Origin: Nigrospora sphaerica
Lineage: Eukaryota; Ascomycota; Sordariomycetes; Amphisphaeriales; Apiosporaceae
Assembly: GCA_018287875.1 (NCBI GenBank)
Contig: JAGVVL010000022.1
Location: forward strand, 124,001-188,000
Direction: 5' to 3'
DNA length: 64,000 nt
The position numbers and the translations under genes were made by a program. Positions 1 through 9,975 of this stretch are shown one piece after another (positions within the stretch are counted from its first letter, which is position 1; the number at the start of each line of letters is the position of its first letter). The notes beneath the pieces were generated by a model. The model was not told where the DNA came from, did no database searches, and worked only from the letters and a program-made list of their open reading frames with translations.

Positions 1-182
1 AAGCTAGCTTGCGCAGACATACAGGACTGAAACACGGGGACTTGTTCAGCAGAGGAACGGCAGAAAGGGAAGACAGGCCAAAAGAGGATCGTGTAAGGGC
101 TTTGGGTGACAAGAGAAGTGTCAGCAGTGTAAGCACAGCAGCGATAGTTGCCCCTTCGGCTCCGCCGCCCGGGCGTCAATAA

Positions 183-184
<2 letters not shown>
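1..184. other. Unassigned sequence ending at a (TG)n tract
   Basis: No coding sequence is recognisable. The stretch ends with AATAAAT-like sequence followed directly by a (TG)n run, which then abuts the Harbinger homology that starts at 214. That arrangement would fit the 3' end of a plus-strand retroelement with a (TG)n tail, but the rest of such an element would lie outside the window. This is inference only. Confidence 0.3.

Positions 185-213
<29 letters not shown>
185..213. repeat. (TG)n microsatellite
   Basis: About 14 uninterrupted TG dinucleotides. The tract lies exactly where homology between Harbinger copy A (from 214) and the deletion derivative near 38.86 kb stops, so it marks an element boundary or an insertion junction. 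Confidence 0.9.
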
Positions 214-215
<2 letters not shown>

Positions 216-472
216 CACGCTACTTTAAGCCTTGAACTCTCACGATTCTGGTGTAGTGCTGATGATCTTTCCTTATGTTAGCCACTCCAGGATTGACTGG
301 TGGCGGTTTTTTCGATCCAAACGCGAAGGCGCAACGAAAACTTCGATCTGGGGTTGGACTCGCATCTCCAGCTACCCTTTTCAAGCTGTGTTCGCCATAC
401 AACGTACGTAATCAGATATGGCATCGCTTCCTTTACCAAAACGCAGGAAACAGTTTATAAAGCTGGTGGCAT

Positions 473-2033
473 GTACGCTCCTACTACAGGTGCACCGCCA
501 GCGCCAGCAGCACCAGAAGCAGCGTCAACTCGTCCATCCAGGCGGCTTCCTCGCAGCGTTACATCATATCGACCAGCTGCTATGAGGCTCTTCCACGCAG
601 CTTAAGGACCTCTTCCGCTTAACGAAGCCTCGTTTCTGGTCCCTATTGCACTGGCTAGAAGATTACGCTGGTCTTGCCGATACACAGTACCAGACTTCTG
701 CACAGAAGCTGTTAATCTTCCTTTGGATATGCGCCTTTGGCGAGACGCAGAGGAACGCCTCTCATCGGTTTCTCTGCGCGCAGAGCTCGGTCTCGTCCAC
801 CTTCCAGACTGTCCTTGCAGCTATGCAGGTCTTCTTTCAAGCCTTCATTAAACAGCCTAGCCCTCGATATGTGTCGGCAGACGTTGAACTCCAGCGCAAG
901 GCTCGCTTTGAGGGTTTCACAGGCTGTATCGGTGCGATAGATGGGACTCTTATCCAGGCCTTCCTACCACATAAACAACAGCAGGCTTGGCGCAGCCGGA
1001 AAAGCCTCCTACAGCAGAATGTCTTCGCAGCAGTACGCTTCGATGGTGCGTTTTCATATGTGCTTGCCGGCGCAGAAGGGTCCATGCATGACAACCGGCT
1101 GCTAGGAGAGGCCCTCGATCGCAGCTTCCGACTCCCAGAGGCTCGATTCTACGAAGCAGATGCTGGATTTGGCAGGAGACCTGGTCTGGCTTTTCCATGG
1201 CCAGCCACGCGTTATTGGTTAGAGGAATGGGAGGAGTGGCGAGAGGCTGGACAGACAGACAGACAGACAGATGTATTATCGCCATACTGGGACAGTGTCC
1301 CGCCTCCCGAGGGGCATCTGGCGTGCGAGAGTCTATCTACATGTACACGAGATATCCCGCATGTCAAGCCCAATGGCAAACCTTTGGTCAAACCGTCTCC
1401 GTGGCTCCTCCGTGCGAGCTCGTTCCCGGTGCTTTCTCCTTCTGGATAGTTACTGCTTCATGTAAAGTGCCCTCTACGGCCTACCGGTGGTGGGCATATG
1501 TCTTCATAGTATTTCGTCAGCGACACGAAGAGCTCGAACTTCTCCGGGTCGTGTATCAGCCGTTGCCAGTATTCCTTTAGGGTTTTCGGTTCGGGGTCGA
1601 ACTGACGAGAGGCTGGAGGTCCTGAGCCAGAGACACCAGAAGAGTTGTACAACCACAATCACGCGTACGCAACGTTGTCGAGAGGACCTTTGGTATCTTA
1701 AAGCGCAGATGGAAGATCCTTCGATCCTCGCCACCGGAATATGGTCTTCGGACGCAGATGCGTATCGTTTATGCCGTCTGCGCCCTCCATAACTTCCTGC
1801 TGCTAGGTGGTGTGGAACCTAGCGATAGAGACGAAGAAGAAGGCCTAACAGATGAAGAGAGAGCAGTCCTTGAAGAGGCACGTCGGCACGCAGTCCACCA
1901 TATCGATCAGAAAGGTGCAGACGAGCTACGTCGACAAATAACTGACCATATATGGGCTCGACACGAAGCTCACCAGTTGCTCGCCGAGTCGGAGGATTCC
2001 GACGCTTCCAACGACTCTGACGAGCCTCCCTAG
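473..2033 (+). pseudogene. Harbinger-like DDE transposase (copy A), broken
   Basis: The translation is closely similar to the transposase of copy B (16731-17897). The three blocks carrying the expected DDE residues are present: Asp in GAIDGT (near 940), Asp in GSMHDNRLL (near 1085) and Glu in VVERTFG (near 1690). The reading frame is broken. There is a frameshift between the N-terminal part and the MHWLEDYAGL block (about 590-650), a 354 bp insertion at 1252-1605, and a further shift near 1660 before VRNVVERTFG. The C-terminal part runs to an acidic tail ending at 2033. In a live element this enzyme would cut and paste the transposon. This copy cannot encode it in one piece. Confidence 0.8.
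1252..1605 (-). mobile_element. 5'-truncated LINE-like insert with (CAGA)n tail
   Basis: The 354 bp insert interrupts the copy A transposase and is flanked by a perfect 12 bp direct repeat (CGAGAGGCTGGA at 1240-1251 and 1606-1617). It begins with a (CAGA)n run. Read on the minus strand it ends in (TCTG)n, as expected for the 3' tail of a non-LTR retrotransposon. The minus strand encodes a short open C-terminal-like segment (1458-1605, containing TLKEYWQRLIHDPEKFE) that is unlike the LINE at 2382-7226, so it comes from a different family. Target duplication plus simple-repeat tail supports target-primed reverse transcription. Family assignment is inference. Confidence 0.7.
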
Positions 2034-2282
2034 GGGCTCTTTTGGCTGAAAGGGTCTACATCTGCCTTTTGAGGACCCATTTCAACTGCAAGAGCGACAC
2101 GGGCGATGCTGGCGAAGTTGACTTGACGCCAGGCTCTTGGTTGCTGCTGGACCTTGGTGAGTGCCCTAATTCCGGCCAAAGCCCCAGCTGATAACCTAGC
2201 CCCAGCACCCCCAGCTAGGGCCCCAGGCGAAGGTCCAACAGCAACGCCAAACGAACAAAATCACAATCGTCGAATTTCTTAT

Positions 2283-2369
2283 CTACCTATGCAACCTTTC
2301 TAGCTTCGAGAGCAGAAAGCCAACGCGCTGGTCAGGGTTTAACTGTACGAAGACCATCGCTTGCCCAGA
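2283..2369 (-). pseudogene. 3' end of the Harbinger A Myb/SANT-like ORF, separated by a LINE
   Basis: These 87 bases encode the last 28 residues and stop codon of the protein whose main part is at 7227-8519. The segment aligns with the C-terminus of the copy B protein (for example QLNPDQRVGFLLSKLE against QLEETRVDYLLDLLG). It follows the LINE insertion directly. Taking out the LINE and one copy of its 12 bp target duplication joins the two segments in frame. Confidence 0.8.
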
Positions 2370-2563
2370 TACCGCGATTATTATTATTATTCTTACACCT
2401 AGCGACCTATTTAGGCCATGAGGACCCCCTGCGCATCTTAGCCTAGGAAAACCGTTCCGGGCTGACGTCCGGCCGGGTGAAAAACCTAAGTTCCGCTGCG
2501 TCGTACCGCTTCTATCTGCTCTTTGACCTGCCATACCGAGATCGGGCTCAGCGCGCCCGCTTC

Positions 2564-5500
2564 CTAGCTGATGAGTTGATTCGCCAGCTGGAACATGCCC
2601 AGCCTTCCCGAACGGAGTAGCCATCTCGCTATAATCCCTGCTTTCCCTGGGGTATCGAGCATCCTGTCCGTGTCTATCGGTTCTCCTAGAGCTTGGACGA
2701 GATGCTCTCGTCTTTCTCTCTCCCTTGGGCAGAAAACGAGGATGTGCCGGACGGTCTCCCTGCCTTGACCGCAGTCGCACCATGGGCTGTCGAAGCCTGG
2801 AACCCTACGTTTAAAGAGGAAGTCTCGCAGCCCGATCTTGCCAGTCCTTGCCTGGACGAGGATGGAGCTCTCGGCCTTATGGAGCCTCTTATGAAGCTTA
2901 AGGACACGCTTGTCCGGCGGCTTTTTTGTTGCTGGAGCTCGTGATGTCTGGTTTTGCCACGATGTCTGGGGTTTCTGCCATCTCTGGAGCCAGTCTCTCT
3001 CCTCGGCCTTGCTTGCCGAGTCTCCCGCTAGCCATTCGTCTAGCCACTTCTTGCGGTCGGGGACTCCCGGACCTTTTGGTCTGCGCCGTCGAGTCGGCCT
3101 TGTTAGGATCCATCTGGCTGCCTTGTCGCATCTTGCTTGGATAAGTGACGCGATGCGCGGCTGTTGAAGCCTCCCTTCCGATGCCGCCACTCTTTTGTTT
3201 AGCCATGCGTCTAGGGGTGGTACGTAGGCTTCTGTTTCTAGTGTCACCGCTGCTGTTGCCTTGAAGGCCCCTGTGACCTTATAGAGGCAATCGGTCTGGA
3301 TATCGCTGAGTATTTTGGCCCTATTCTTCGAGATCTGATGGTGCCATTCGGAGGCTCCATAGCCTATAGCGGACCGTATGACCGCTATATAGACTTGGCG
3401 GGCTCGCTGGAGAGACGCACCCCATGTCGAGCCTGCTATGCGGTCTAAGGCATAGACCTGCGTGGCCATCTTCTTCGAGATCGCCTGGATATGGGTGTCC
3501 CAGCGTAACCGTCGATCTATCTGGACGCCGAGTACGCGACACGAGTCCTCTGGTTGAATTTCGTGGCCTTCTAGGACGATCCTAGTATCTGGGCCCTTTC
3601 GCTTTCGGGTGAAGTGGACCAGATGATATTTCTTGACTGCGAAGGTCATGCCGTGGCTGATAGCCCAGTCTTTACAGACCTTGTGGGCGGCTTCCAGCCG
3701 CTCGCAAGTCTGTTCTGGGTCTAGGCCGAAGCCGAGGAGGTTCGTGTCGTCTGCGAAGGCTATGGCAGCTATTCCTGGGACGGCGCGGAGAGCTTTATAG
3801 AGGCCTGCTGTATAGAGGCAGAAGAGAATAGGCGACAGAGGTGAGCCTTGCGGAACGCCGGCTGGGATCGGGATCTCGTCCGACTCCTGGCCATCGAAAA
3901 ACAGCGTTGTTGATCGGTCAGATAAGAAGCTTCGGATCCAGTTGACAGTCCATATAGGGACCCTTAACGTTCGTAGGTTAGCAAGGAGCTTTCCATGGTC
4001 AACCGAGTCGAAGGCCCCCGAGATATCTAGCGAAAGGAGGGTTGCGGTGCCTCCATGTTTCCAGGTCGTGCGGACCAGGTCCGTTAGCAGCCGCAGGGCC
4101 GTTTCCGTGGAGCGTCCTTTCCGGTTGCCCATCTGTTCATCTGGGAGCAGCCCGTTCTCTTCGGCAAAGCTAGCCAGCCGTTGCGCTAGCAGGCTCTCGA
4201 TTACCTTTCCCATAGTGTTAAGCAGCGCGATAGGTCTCCATCCGCCAGCTTGTTGGTACTCGTTTGGCTGTTTCCCTGGTTTTCGGAGGATAACGGTCAC
4301 TGCTTTCCGGAACGCTCTTGGATAGTATCCTATACGCCAGCACGCTTCCGCTAGGGAGGCCAAGGCCTGGAAGAGGGGATTTCCCAAGCGCTTGAGGAAT
4401 CCGTTCGGAAGCTGGTCTGGTCCGGGCGCCTTCCACTGGCCTGCCTTGGTTAGGACGTCTTCGACTTGCTCCGCTGTCACCTCGCAGTCGATGTCGAGAG
4501 GCGGTGCGAGCCGATTTGTTGTTCGAAATCCGGTAGGCGTAGCCTTAGGGGAAGGATAGAATCTCTCTCGGAAGGCCTCTGTTTTTTCTTTATGGCTCGT
4601 TGCTTCGCCTCGCTGTGTGTGAAGCGTGGGGACAGCTGGAGGTAGCGGCGGTGCGGCCCCTTCGGTTCTGGCCCATCTCGCGATGTTCCAGACGCCAACT
4701 GGCTCACTGGAAGCCTCATGCAGCATGTTTCTCCAGGCCGCTGTTTTTGCTTTACGGATCACTTTCTTCTTTGAGAGTGATGCTTGTCGGAGGGCTTGCC
4801 AGGCCGAGTCTGTCCTGTCTGAGAGCCATATTCTCTGGGCCCTTCTTTCTTCCTCCATGACTTCTTTTATGTCTCGATTCCACCAGACCTTGCCTCTCCC
4901 CTTAGAGTGGCGGAGGGGGGCAACTAGGTCGGCTATCCGGGTGAGCTCTTTCGTTAGCGTTTCGGCGTATCTGTCGATTTCCTCTGGTGTCACGAGTAGC
5001 CCTGGCTGTGGTAGGTGTGCCGCCTCTGCCTTCGCTTGGTTATAGTCGGCTGTTTTCCAGCTGCGTCGTAGTCTATCATGAGGGTCACATCGAGGTCCGG
5101 CTACGCGTATCACCTGAGGGAGGTGATCGGACCCAGAGTATGGGGCGTACCCGTCGTATGCAGCTTGGAGATCGTCTGTGATCCAGGCTAGGTCGATTGT
5201 AGAGTCTGCGCTTCCTTTTCGGGTCCATGTTGGCGTTCCGGGAGGTGTGATTAGCTGGAGGTTCCAGGATTCGGCTAGCTGGAGTAGCTTGTCGGCTGCC
5301 TTGTGAGGCCGGACGTTATATCCGCCCCAAACTGGATGGTGGACGTTGAAGTCGCCTACCAGGATTGTTCGTCTCGGCTGGGGTTCGGCTTGGAGGGCTT
5401 CGATAACTGGCATGTCTGGTCTGCTGATAGATCCTGGTGGGGGAGAGTAAACGCAGATGATAGTTATAGGGCCGTCCGACAGTTGGATCGTGATGCGGCA

Positions 5501-5758
5501 AGTATATGGCTGTGCCTTGTATGTCCACTGCGCTGGTGGGTATCTTTTGTTTATGTAGATACAAGCTCTGCCCCCCTCGGTAGCGTAGAGCAGGTAGTAT
5601 GGAGATGATTTTGAACAGTAGGTGGTCGGTGCGTGAGGGTTCTGCCACGGTTCTTGTATAGCGAGTATGTCGTATTCCTCGTTGATGGCGTCTACCACTG
5701 GCGCTTGCGTTGGTTTGCGTATATGCGTGTTCCAATGTAGGATTCGAAGCGCTGTCAT
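2564..5758 (-). CDS. LINE ORF2: endonuclease-reverse transcriptase
   Basis: This 1064-residue polyprotein copies and inserts the LINE by target-primed reverse transcription. An APE-type endonuclease occupies roughly residues 1-220, with N10, E36, the D136-F-N138 motif and the SDH motif at 210-212. The reverse transcriptase follows at about 440-720, with D578 (LLSLDISGAFDS), PQGSPLSP at 636-643 and FADD ending at D671. A Cys/His cluster (CDCGQG..H....C) lies near residues 980-1000. No RNase H domain is evident. The start codon overlaps the ORF1 stop as ATGA (5755-5758), suggesting coupled translation by termination-reinitiation. All key motifs are present, so the protein could be active. Confidence 0.93.
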   Translation of the reverse strand: MTALRILHWNTHIRKPTQAPVVDAINEEYDILAIQEPWQNPHAPTTYCSKSSPYYLLYATEGGRACIYINKRYPPAQWTYKAQPYTCRITIQLSDGPITIICVYSPPPGSISRPDMPVIEALQAEPQPRRTILVGDFNVHHPVWGGYNVRPHKAADKLLQLAESWNLQLITPPGTPTWTRKGSADSTIDLAWITDDLQAAYDGYAPYSGSDHLPQVIRVAGPRCDPHDRLRRSWKTADYNQAKAEAAHLPQPGLLVTPEEIDRYAETLTKELTRIADLVAPLRHSKGRGKVWWNRDIKEVMEEERRAQRIWLSDRTDSAWQALRQASLSKKKVIRKAKTAAWRNMLHEASSEPVGVWNIARWARTEGAAPPLPPAVPTLHTQRGEATSHKEKTEAFRERFYPSPKATPTGFRTTNRLAPPLDIDCEVTAEQVEDVLTKAGQWKAPGPDQLPNGFLKRLGNPLFQALASLAEACWRIGYYPRAFRKAVTVILRKPGKQPNEYQQAGGWRPIALLNTMGKVIESLLAQRLASFAEENGLLPDEQMGNRKGRSTETALRLLTDLVRTTWKHGGTATLLSLDISGAFDSVDHGKLLANLRTLRVPIWTVNWIRSFLSDRSTTLFFDGQESDEIPIPAGVPQGSPLSPILFCLYTAGLYKALRAVPGIAAIAFADDTNLLGFGLDPEQTCERLEAAHKVCKDWAISHGMTFAVKKYHLVHFTRKRKGPDTRIVLEGHEIQPEDSCRVLGVQIDRRLRWDTHIQAISKKMATQVYALDRIAGSTWGASLQRARQVYIAVIRSAIGYGASEWHHQISKNRAKILSDIQTDCLYKVTGAFKATAAVTLETEAYVPPLDAWLNKRVAASEGRLQQPRIASLIQARCDKAARWILTRPTRRRRPKGPGVPDRKKWLDEWLAGDSASKAEERDWLQRWQKPQTSWQNQTSRAPATKKPPDKRVLKLHKRLHKAESSILVQARTGKIGLRDFLFKRRVPGFDSPWCDCGQGRETVRHILVFCPRERERREHLVQALGEPIDTDRMLDTPGKAGIIARWLLRSGRLGMFQLANQLIS

Positions 5759-7113
5759 GGACGGGCGTGGATGCTATCCTGTGTCGGCTCCGGCCTTTCG
5801 ATGTCCATGTCGTCTGCTGCTTCGTGGGTTCTGCTACGGGCTCTGCCAGTGCTTCTAGTGCGGCAGCTAGTTGCTCGACGCTTTCGCGGCTGTACTGTTT
5901 GCCAGTCTTCGGTTGTTGGCTTGGGGAGCTCTTGCGAGGGTAGCGCGAATCCCTTCGGTCTTGAGATATAAGCAGCCTTGGCGATCTGGACCTGCTCCTG
6001 GCGGACCGGGCACTCTTTAGACCACGCTGTGTGCGGTCCTCGGCATGCCGGGCAGCAGTACCGGTTCTGGTTCTCGGTTTCTGGGCATTCTTTGTCGTTA
6101 TGCTTAGTCGAAGAGCAAAGCCCACACCTTCGTGCGTGACGGCAGACTCGGGCAATGTGTCCGTATCGATAGCAGCGATAGCACTGCTTTAACTGCGCTC
6201 CCTCCGCGAAAGGCTCGCATGGGTAGTAACCATACTGCCAGATAAGGCCGTCCCGGCACAGCTGTTCCGCTTGCTGGACTGTGGCGACGGCGATGTATAG
6301 GGCCGTGACCTTCCTGGGTGACGTCCTGGTGTTACGAGGGAGCTTTGCTTCTAGGACGTCGATAGGGCCGCCGGGCTGGTTCCGGAGCTGGGCTCCTAGC
6401 TGCCCTTGGTTCGTCTCTATGGCTTCCTTGTGGATGCCATGGGCCACCACCAGTATCTTTCTCTTCTGGATAGAGGCGTTCTCTCCGAAGGCCTCGGTGG
6501 TCCAGTCCTGGTCGGTTTCCAGTATTCGCTTCTCCTCTGCTGTCTTACAGGTAATGGCGTAATCTCCGCTGGGAAGCTTCCGTGCGGCTACTGCTGCTTC
6601 TCTGCCTGCTGCTGCGTTAACTTTCCGCACGATCTCCTCGTAGGTGCGTCCTTCAGTTCCCGCGACCTTGACCGTGACCTCCCGTTCGTGTCGAGGAGGC
6701 AATGTCTTAGCTACCTGGGGGACCTTGGGCGCCGGAGCGGCGGTAGGGGCAGTAGCGGCTGCAGCGTATGTCTTAGGAGCTTTAATATCCTTATGGATAG
6801 CTTGTAGCGCGTTCTCGATGGCGTTGATGCGCTCTTCAATGTTAGATTGGCCGTCGGGTTCATTGGCTGCCTCCTCCAGGACTGGGATGGCGGCCTGTAC
6901 GGCTGCGACCAAGGTCGCAACGTCGGAATCGCCAGCTAGGAAGCGTTTGAGGCTGTTGACGGTACTGCGAATGGCTTCTGGACTGCGTCCCGGTGTCGCA
7001 TTGCTGCTTGGCGATGGCGTTCGTGAGTCCGGAGGCGTCGGCTCGGGCGGTGGGGCGGGCCGTTGGCGGCTCCCACCACCCGCGCTTTGCCCCGAGGGTG
7101 GTGAATCAACCAT
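5755..7113 (-). CDS. LINE ORF1: gag-like nucleic-acid-binding protein
   Basis: A 452-residue protein with a Pro/Ser-rich N-terminus (about 1-45), a central domain and three zinc-knuckle-like clusters in the C-terminal third: C311-C314-H319-C324, C330-C333-H338-C343, and a less regular CCPACRGPH block at about 354-368. In LINEs this protein binds the element RNA and forms the ribonucleoprotein with ORF2. The last 60 residues are basic and Arg/Ser-rich. Its stop codon overlaps the ORF2 start by four bases (ATGA). Confidence 0.9.
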   Translation of the reverse strand: MVDSPPSGQSAGGGSRQRPAPPPEPTPPDSRTPSPSSNATPGRSPEAIRSTVNSLKRFLAGDSDVATLVAAVQAAIPVLEEAANEPDGQSNIEERINAIENALQAIHKDIKAPKTYAAAATAPTAAPAPKVPQVAKTLPPRHEREVTVKVAGTEGRTYEEIVRKVNAAAGREAAVAARKLPSGDYAITCKTAEEKRILETDQDWTTEAFGENASIQKRKILVVAHGIHKEAIETNQGQLGAQLRNQPGGPIDVLEAKLPRNTRTSPRKVTALYIAVATVQQAEQLCRDGLIWQYGYYPCEPFAEGAQLKQCYRCYRYGHIARVCRHARRCGLCSSTKHNDKECPETENQNRYCCPACRGPHTAWSKECPVRQEQVQIAKAAYISRPKGFALPSQELPKPTTEDWQTVQPRKRRATSCRTRSTGRARSRTHEAADDMDIERPEPTQDSIHARP

Positions 7114-7226
7114 TTCTAGGCTAAATGTAGCCCCAGGAACAGTTTCCGGGCTATCCGGTGGCTTATACAGTCGTGGTTGTGGAGTTATCGCCGTGTGGGG
7201 TCAGTTTCGGAAGGTTTTTTTTCTGG

Positions 7227-8519
7227 TACCGCGATTATCTCAGCTAGCGCTTCAAAACGCTGCGACAGCGTCAGTTCATCCATATCTTTGACGATCCTTG
7301 TTGCCTCTCGAATGTCATCGCAGTCCTTGACTAACGCGTTGGCAGCATTCAACAGGTCTATGCCCGACAGCGTGCCTGGTGAGCCCTTCGCCGCCCTCCC
7401 TTTCCCTTTGGCCCTAGAACGCCTCGTTGACTGGCTAGCAAGGGAACCGGATCCTTGGTCTGATACGCTAGGCCCGGGGTCCTGACTGAGGTCACAGCTG
7501 GGGTCCTCCAAAGCAGCGCCGCCTTCGTCGGCATAGTTTTCGTCAAGAGCCGGAGAGGACACTGTTACCAGCCTTTCCATTCTTTGCCCAGGTAAATCGG
7601 GTACGTCAAAGTCCTCTCCGCATTCTCTGACAAACCTGCCTGACGCTCTAACGCCTGAGAATACTTCCTTATATGCCACTACATTCAACAGAGGCTCTTT
7701 TCGAATCCAACTGCTGGTAGGGTCCTTAGCTATCAGTCGATCGAAGACGTCTGGAGGCGCTTGCATACGCCCGTTTTCGTCAGGACCAGTCCCCGACCTC
7801 TCGAAGGCTTGCCACTGCTTCCAGCGCTTCTTGCACTCTTTGAAGCGTGACCGACACTTGGTCCACGTCCACTGCGATGGCGGAAAGCCGCGCGAGGCCA
7901 TCATCTCTGCCATTTCCTTATAAGCGTTATGCATTTCGGTGTTTCGACCGATCAATAGCTTGCGCTGTCGCGAGAGGCTAAGGACGACGTCCATAAACTT
8001 GGCGCGCATTTCTGCAGTGACGATAAATCGCGTACCCATCCGTTTCGCCGGGGTAGAGGTAGTGGCGATAGGAGAGTCAGCTCGCTGCGTTGAAGGCGGT
8101 GTCGAGTTATCAAGGACCTCAAGCCTATTTTGGCTGGGAGGAGCTTGCCGAGGAGACGGCTCGGAGTCGTCGGTCTCGATATCGATGGTTACGTCGGTCG
8201 GACTGCATCTCGGAGGGTTAGGGGTCGGCTGGCCTGGCAACGCCAACTTGGGCTGAGACCAGTGAGGGCTTCCAGGGCGCCGCTGGCTGTCCAATGACCA
8301 CGCAGGCCAGCCAGAGCCATCGTGGAGGGCTTCGTTAGCTTGAAGGGCTGGGGCTGGGCTTGCTGACAGCGAGGTTGGCAATGACGTCAGTTGCTGCGGT
8401 TGCGGCTGCGTGTTGACCTGTATCGAAGACCGAGCCTCGCTAATTTGGCTGGCCTGGCTGGCCTGGCTGGCCTGGCTGGCCTGCAAAGGCTCAACACCAA
8501 GACCTTCGACCTCAGCCAT
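7227..8519 (-). pseudogene. Harbinger A Myb/SANT-like accessory protein, split by a LINE
   Basis: This is the second protein of a Harbinger element, thought to bind DNA and help the transposase reach the nucleus and the element ends. The start at 8519 (MAEVEGLGVEP) is chosen because copy B starts at the equivalent codon. An open frame extends upstream to 8582. A QAS tandem repeat follows the start. A Myb/SANT or MADF-like domain lies roughly at residues 180-290, with W-rich helices such as PPSQWTWTKCRSRFKECKKRW. The frame runs 431 codons to the LINE junction at 7227 and continues for 29 codons (including stop) at 2369-2283. The uninterrupted protein would be 459 residues. Apart from the LINE there is no visible damage. 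Confidence 0.8.
8447..8482. repeat. 9 bp tandem repeat encoding Gln-Ala-Ser
   Basis: Four near-perfect copies of a GGCCTGGCT-like 9-mer inside the N-terminal part of the Harbinger A Myb-like ORF. On the coding (minus) strand they give repeated QAS tripeptides. The matching positions in copies B and D have fewer or no repeat units, so the expansion is specific to this copy. Confidence 0.85.
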
Positions 8520-8754
8520 CGTAACGATCTTCCATTGCAATTGCAAGGGTTTCGGCTGCAGTGGAACGCTGGAATCTATCAAGAGCGGGGAAGAAGCAAT
8601 TCCTCGCTTGATTCAACTGGATTTGCCACCAAATCTAACCTGTTCAGATGTGGTGTGGTACTTCGACTAGACCCTTGGCAGACAGGGATAGGTTCAGGTA
8701 TCGAAACTCAATTTCATTCCAGTTTTTCGTTACCGGCCGATCACGCCCTTAAAG

Positions 8755-9975
8755 ATCCGGGAGAGCGATAAGCTATTCAGCACATTGACCGCGGGGGCGT
8801 AATCAACCTTCTTACTGTCGCTATAACTCTGTACTCTAGAGAAACCAGATCCTGTTTCGTCTATCGATTTAGAGACCGAGTATGTTAGAATAATGTAACC
8901 CGATTCCGACTTCGAGTTAGTAGCTTGGCCGTGGCTGGACATCACGGCAATGATGAGGCGTCCTAGAATGCATCTTGACAGGAGAAACCCTTCAGCAAAT
9001 ATTGAATTCTTGGACTTCGTGGTACGAACGCCGTCAGATTTATCCCTCTATTTTGCATGCCTTTTCCTGCGTGAAGTTTTCGACAAGCCTGTTGATGGGG
9101 ATGTGCCGGGCGCATAGTAGGACGTCGAGAGGTTGGTGTCAGCGTCTTGCGACGAAAACGGTTTGTGGGTCATGGGTCGTATGGATAACGCACTAGATAA
9201 GCACACCCCTTAGGTATGGAGGGTACTTTCGTACCGCGCTTAGCCTCTAACCGTTGGTAAAAGTACTACATAGCTACTGTTGGCGAGACCATATGTACTG
9301 CGCGACGGCAGCTGGCGATAACTGATATATTGCCGTCAATCTTGGCAACATGGCCATGGAATTCTGGTTGGGCTGATCAGGGTGCTAATCCAATTGGGGC
9401 AGGCAAGCAAATGTACACCTCCTTCACATCGACGGGCGTAACCACGCCATCTTGGCGCACCTCGAGCCGGTTCTAGCTGGGCGTCCAGTGCATCGGTGCG
9501 TGCCACACCCGGCACGATGCTGCATCCCATCCGTCGGGCCTCGGTCAATGGACAAGATAAAAGCTACTGGTGTTACATCCAATAACATGGCTTCTCGCCG
9601 GGTTATGTTTTAACCTTTGATTAGAGTGCATAGGAGAAACAACCGCCGGATTGGTGGGGATACGAGACTCATGTCGAATGATGAGCAGGGCGTCTAAGAA
9701 GTGGGCCATGACGCAGGTGGAGTAGTCGGTAGGCAGCTTGCCGTAGTCGCACCAGCAGGATATATTGTGTCTGTCCGGCCATATATGATGTCGTTATATC
9801 GCTCGATCATCGGTAAACACCATAATTTACTTCTACCTGAACATACCCAAGCACCCAGACACCCAAAGCAGCTCTATCAAGTTAGTAGGCAGCTTTACCA
9901 GAATACAATATTTGCCACAACAACTCATCCGAGAAATTCAGGCTTTGCTGGCCGCTAGTTAACTTTGACACTCCG
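8755..9975. other. Intergenic stretch, no confident gene
   Basis: No intact gene is seen. On the minus strand between about 9780 and 9400 there are short coding-like pieces separated by stops and shifts (for example CDYGKLPTDYSTCVMAHF near 9740 and VTPVDVKEVYICLPAP near 9420), which could be a decayed gene. I do not recognise the family. Confidence 0.4.

Larger units (their letters stand above)
2382..7226 (-). mobile_element. Full-length Tad1-like LINE (non-LTR retrotransposon)
   Basis: A 4845 bp element with both ORFs intact, a 113 bp 5' leader (7114-7226) and a (TAA)n-type 3' tail at 2379-2391. It is bounded by a perfect 12 bp target duplication, TACCGCGATTAT, at 2370-2381 and 7227-7238. 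Intact ORFs and a perfect duplication indicate a recent insertion. Truncated relatives with very similar 3' ends lie at 11106-11810, 11855-11923 and 28932-30942, and diverged relics at about 54690-55070 and 57000-57270. The order ORF1 (zinc knuckles), endonuclease, reverse transcriptase matches the fungal Tad1 group. Clade membership is inferred, not tested by phylogeny. Confidence 0.92.
214..8754. mobile_element. PIF/Harbinger-like DNA transposon, copy A, with nested insertions
   Basis: Two convergent ORFs define the element: a DDE transposase on + (to 2033) and a Myb/SANT-like protein on - (8519 down to 2283, interrupted). This two-gene arrangement is typical of PIF/Harbinger transposons. 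Comparison of four copies in this window puts the Myb-side terminus near 8754, where a GGGCSTGATC-type end is preceded by TAA, consistent with a 3 bp TWA-type target duplication. The transposase-side terminus is unclear because homology to the 38.8 kb copy stops at a (TG)n tract. Removing the LINE at 2382-7226 and the short insert at 1252-1605 leaves an element of about 3.3 kb. Confidence 0.8.

Noticed and set aside
185..213. Telomere-like repeat
   Set aside because: The run is pure TG, not the TTAGGG-type repeat expected of filamentous fungi, and it lies between transposon sequences.
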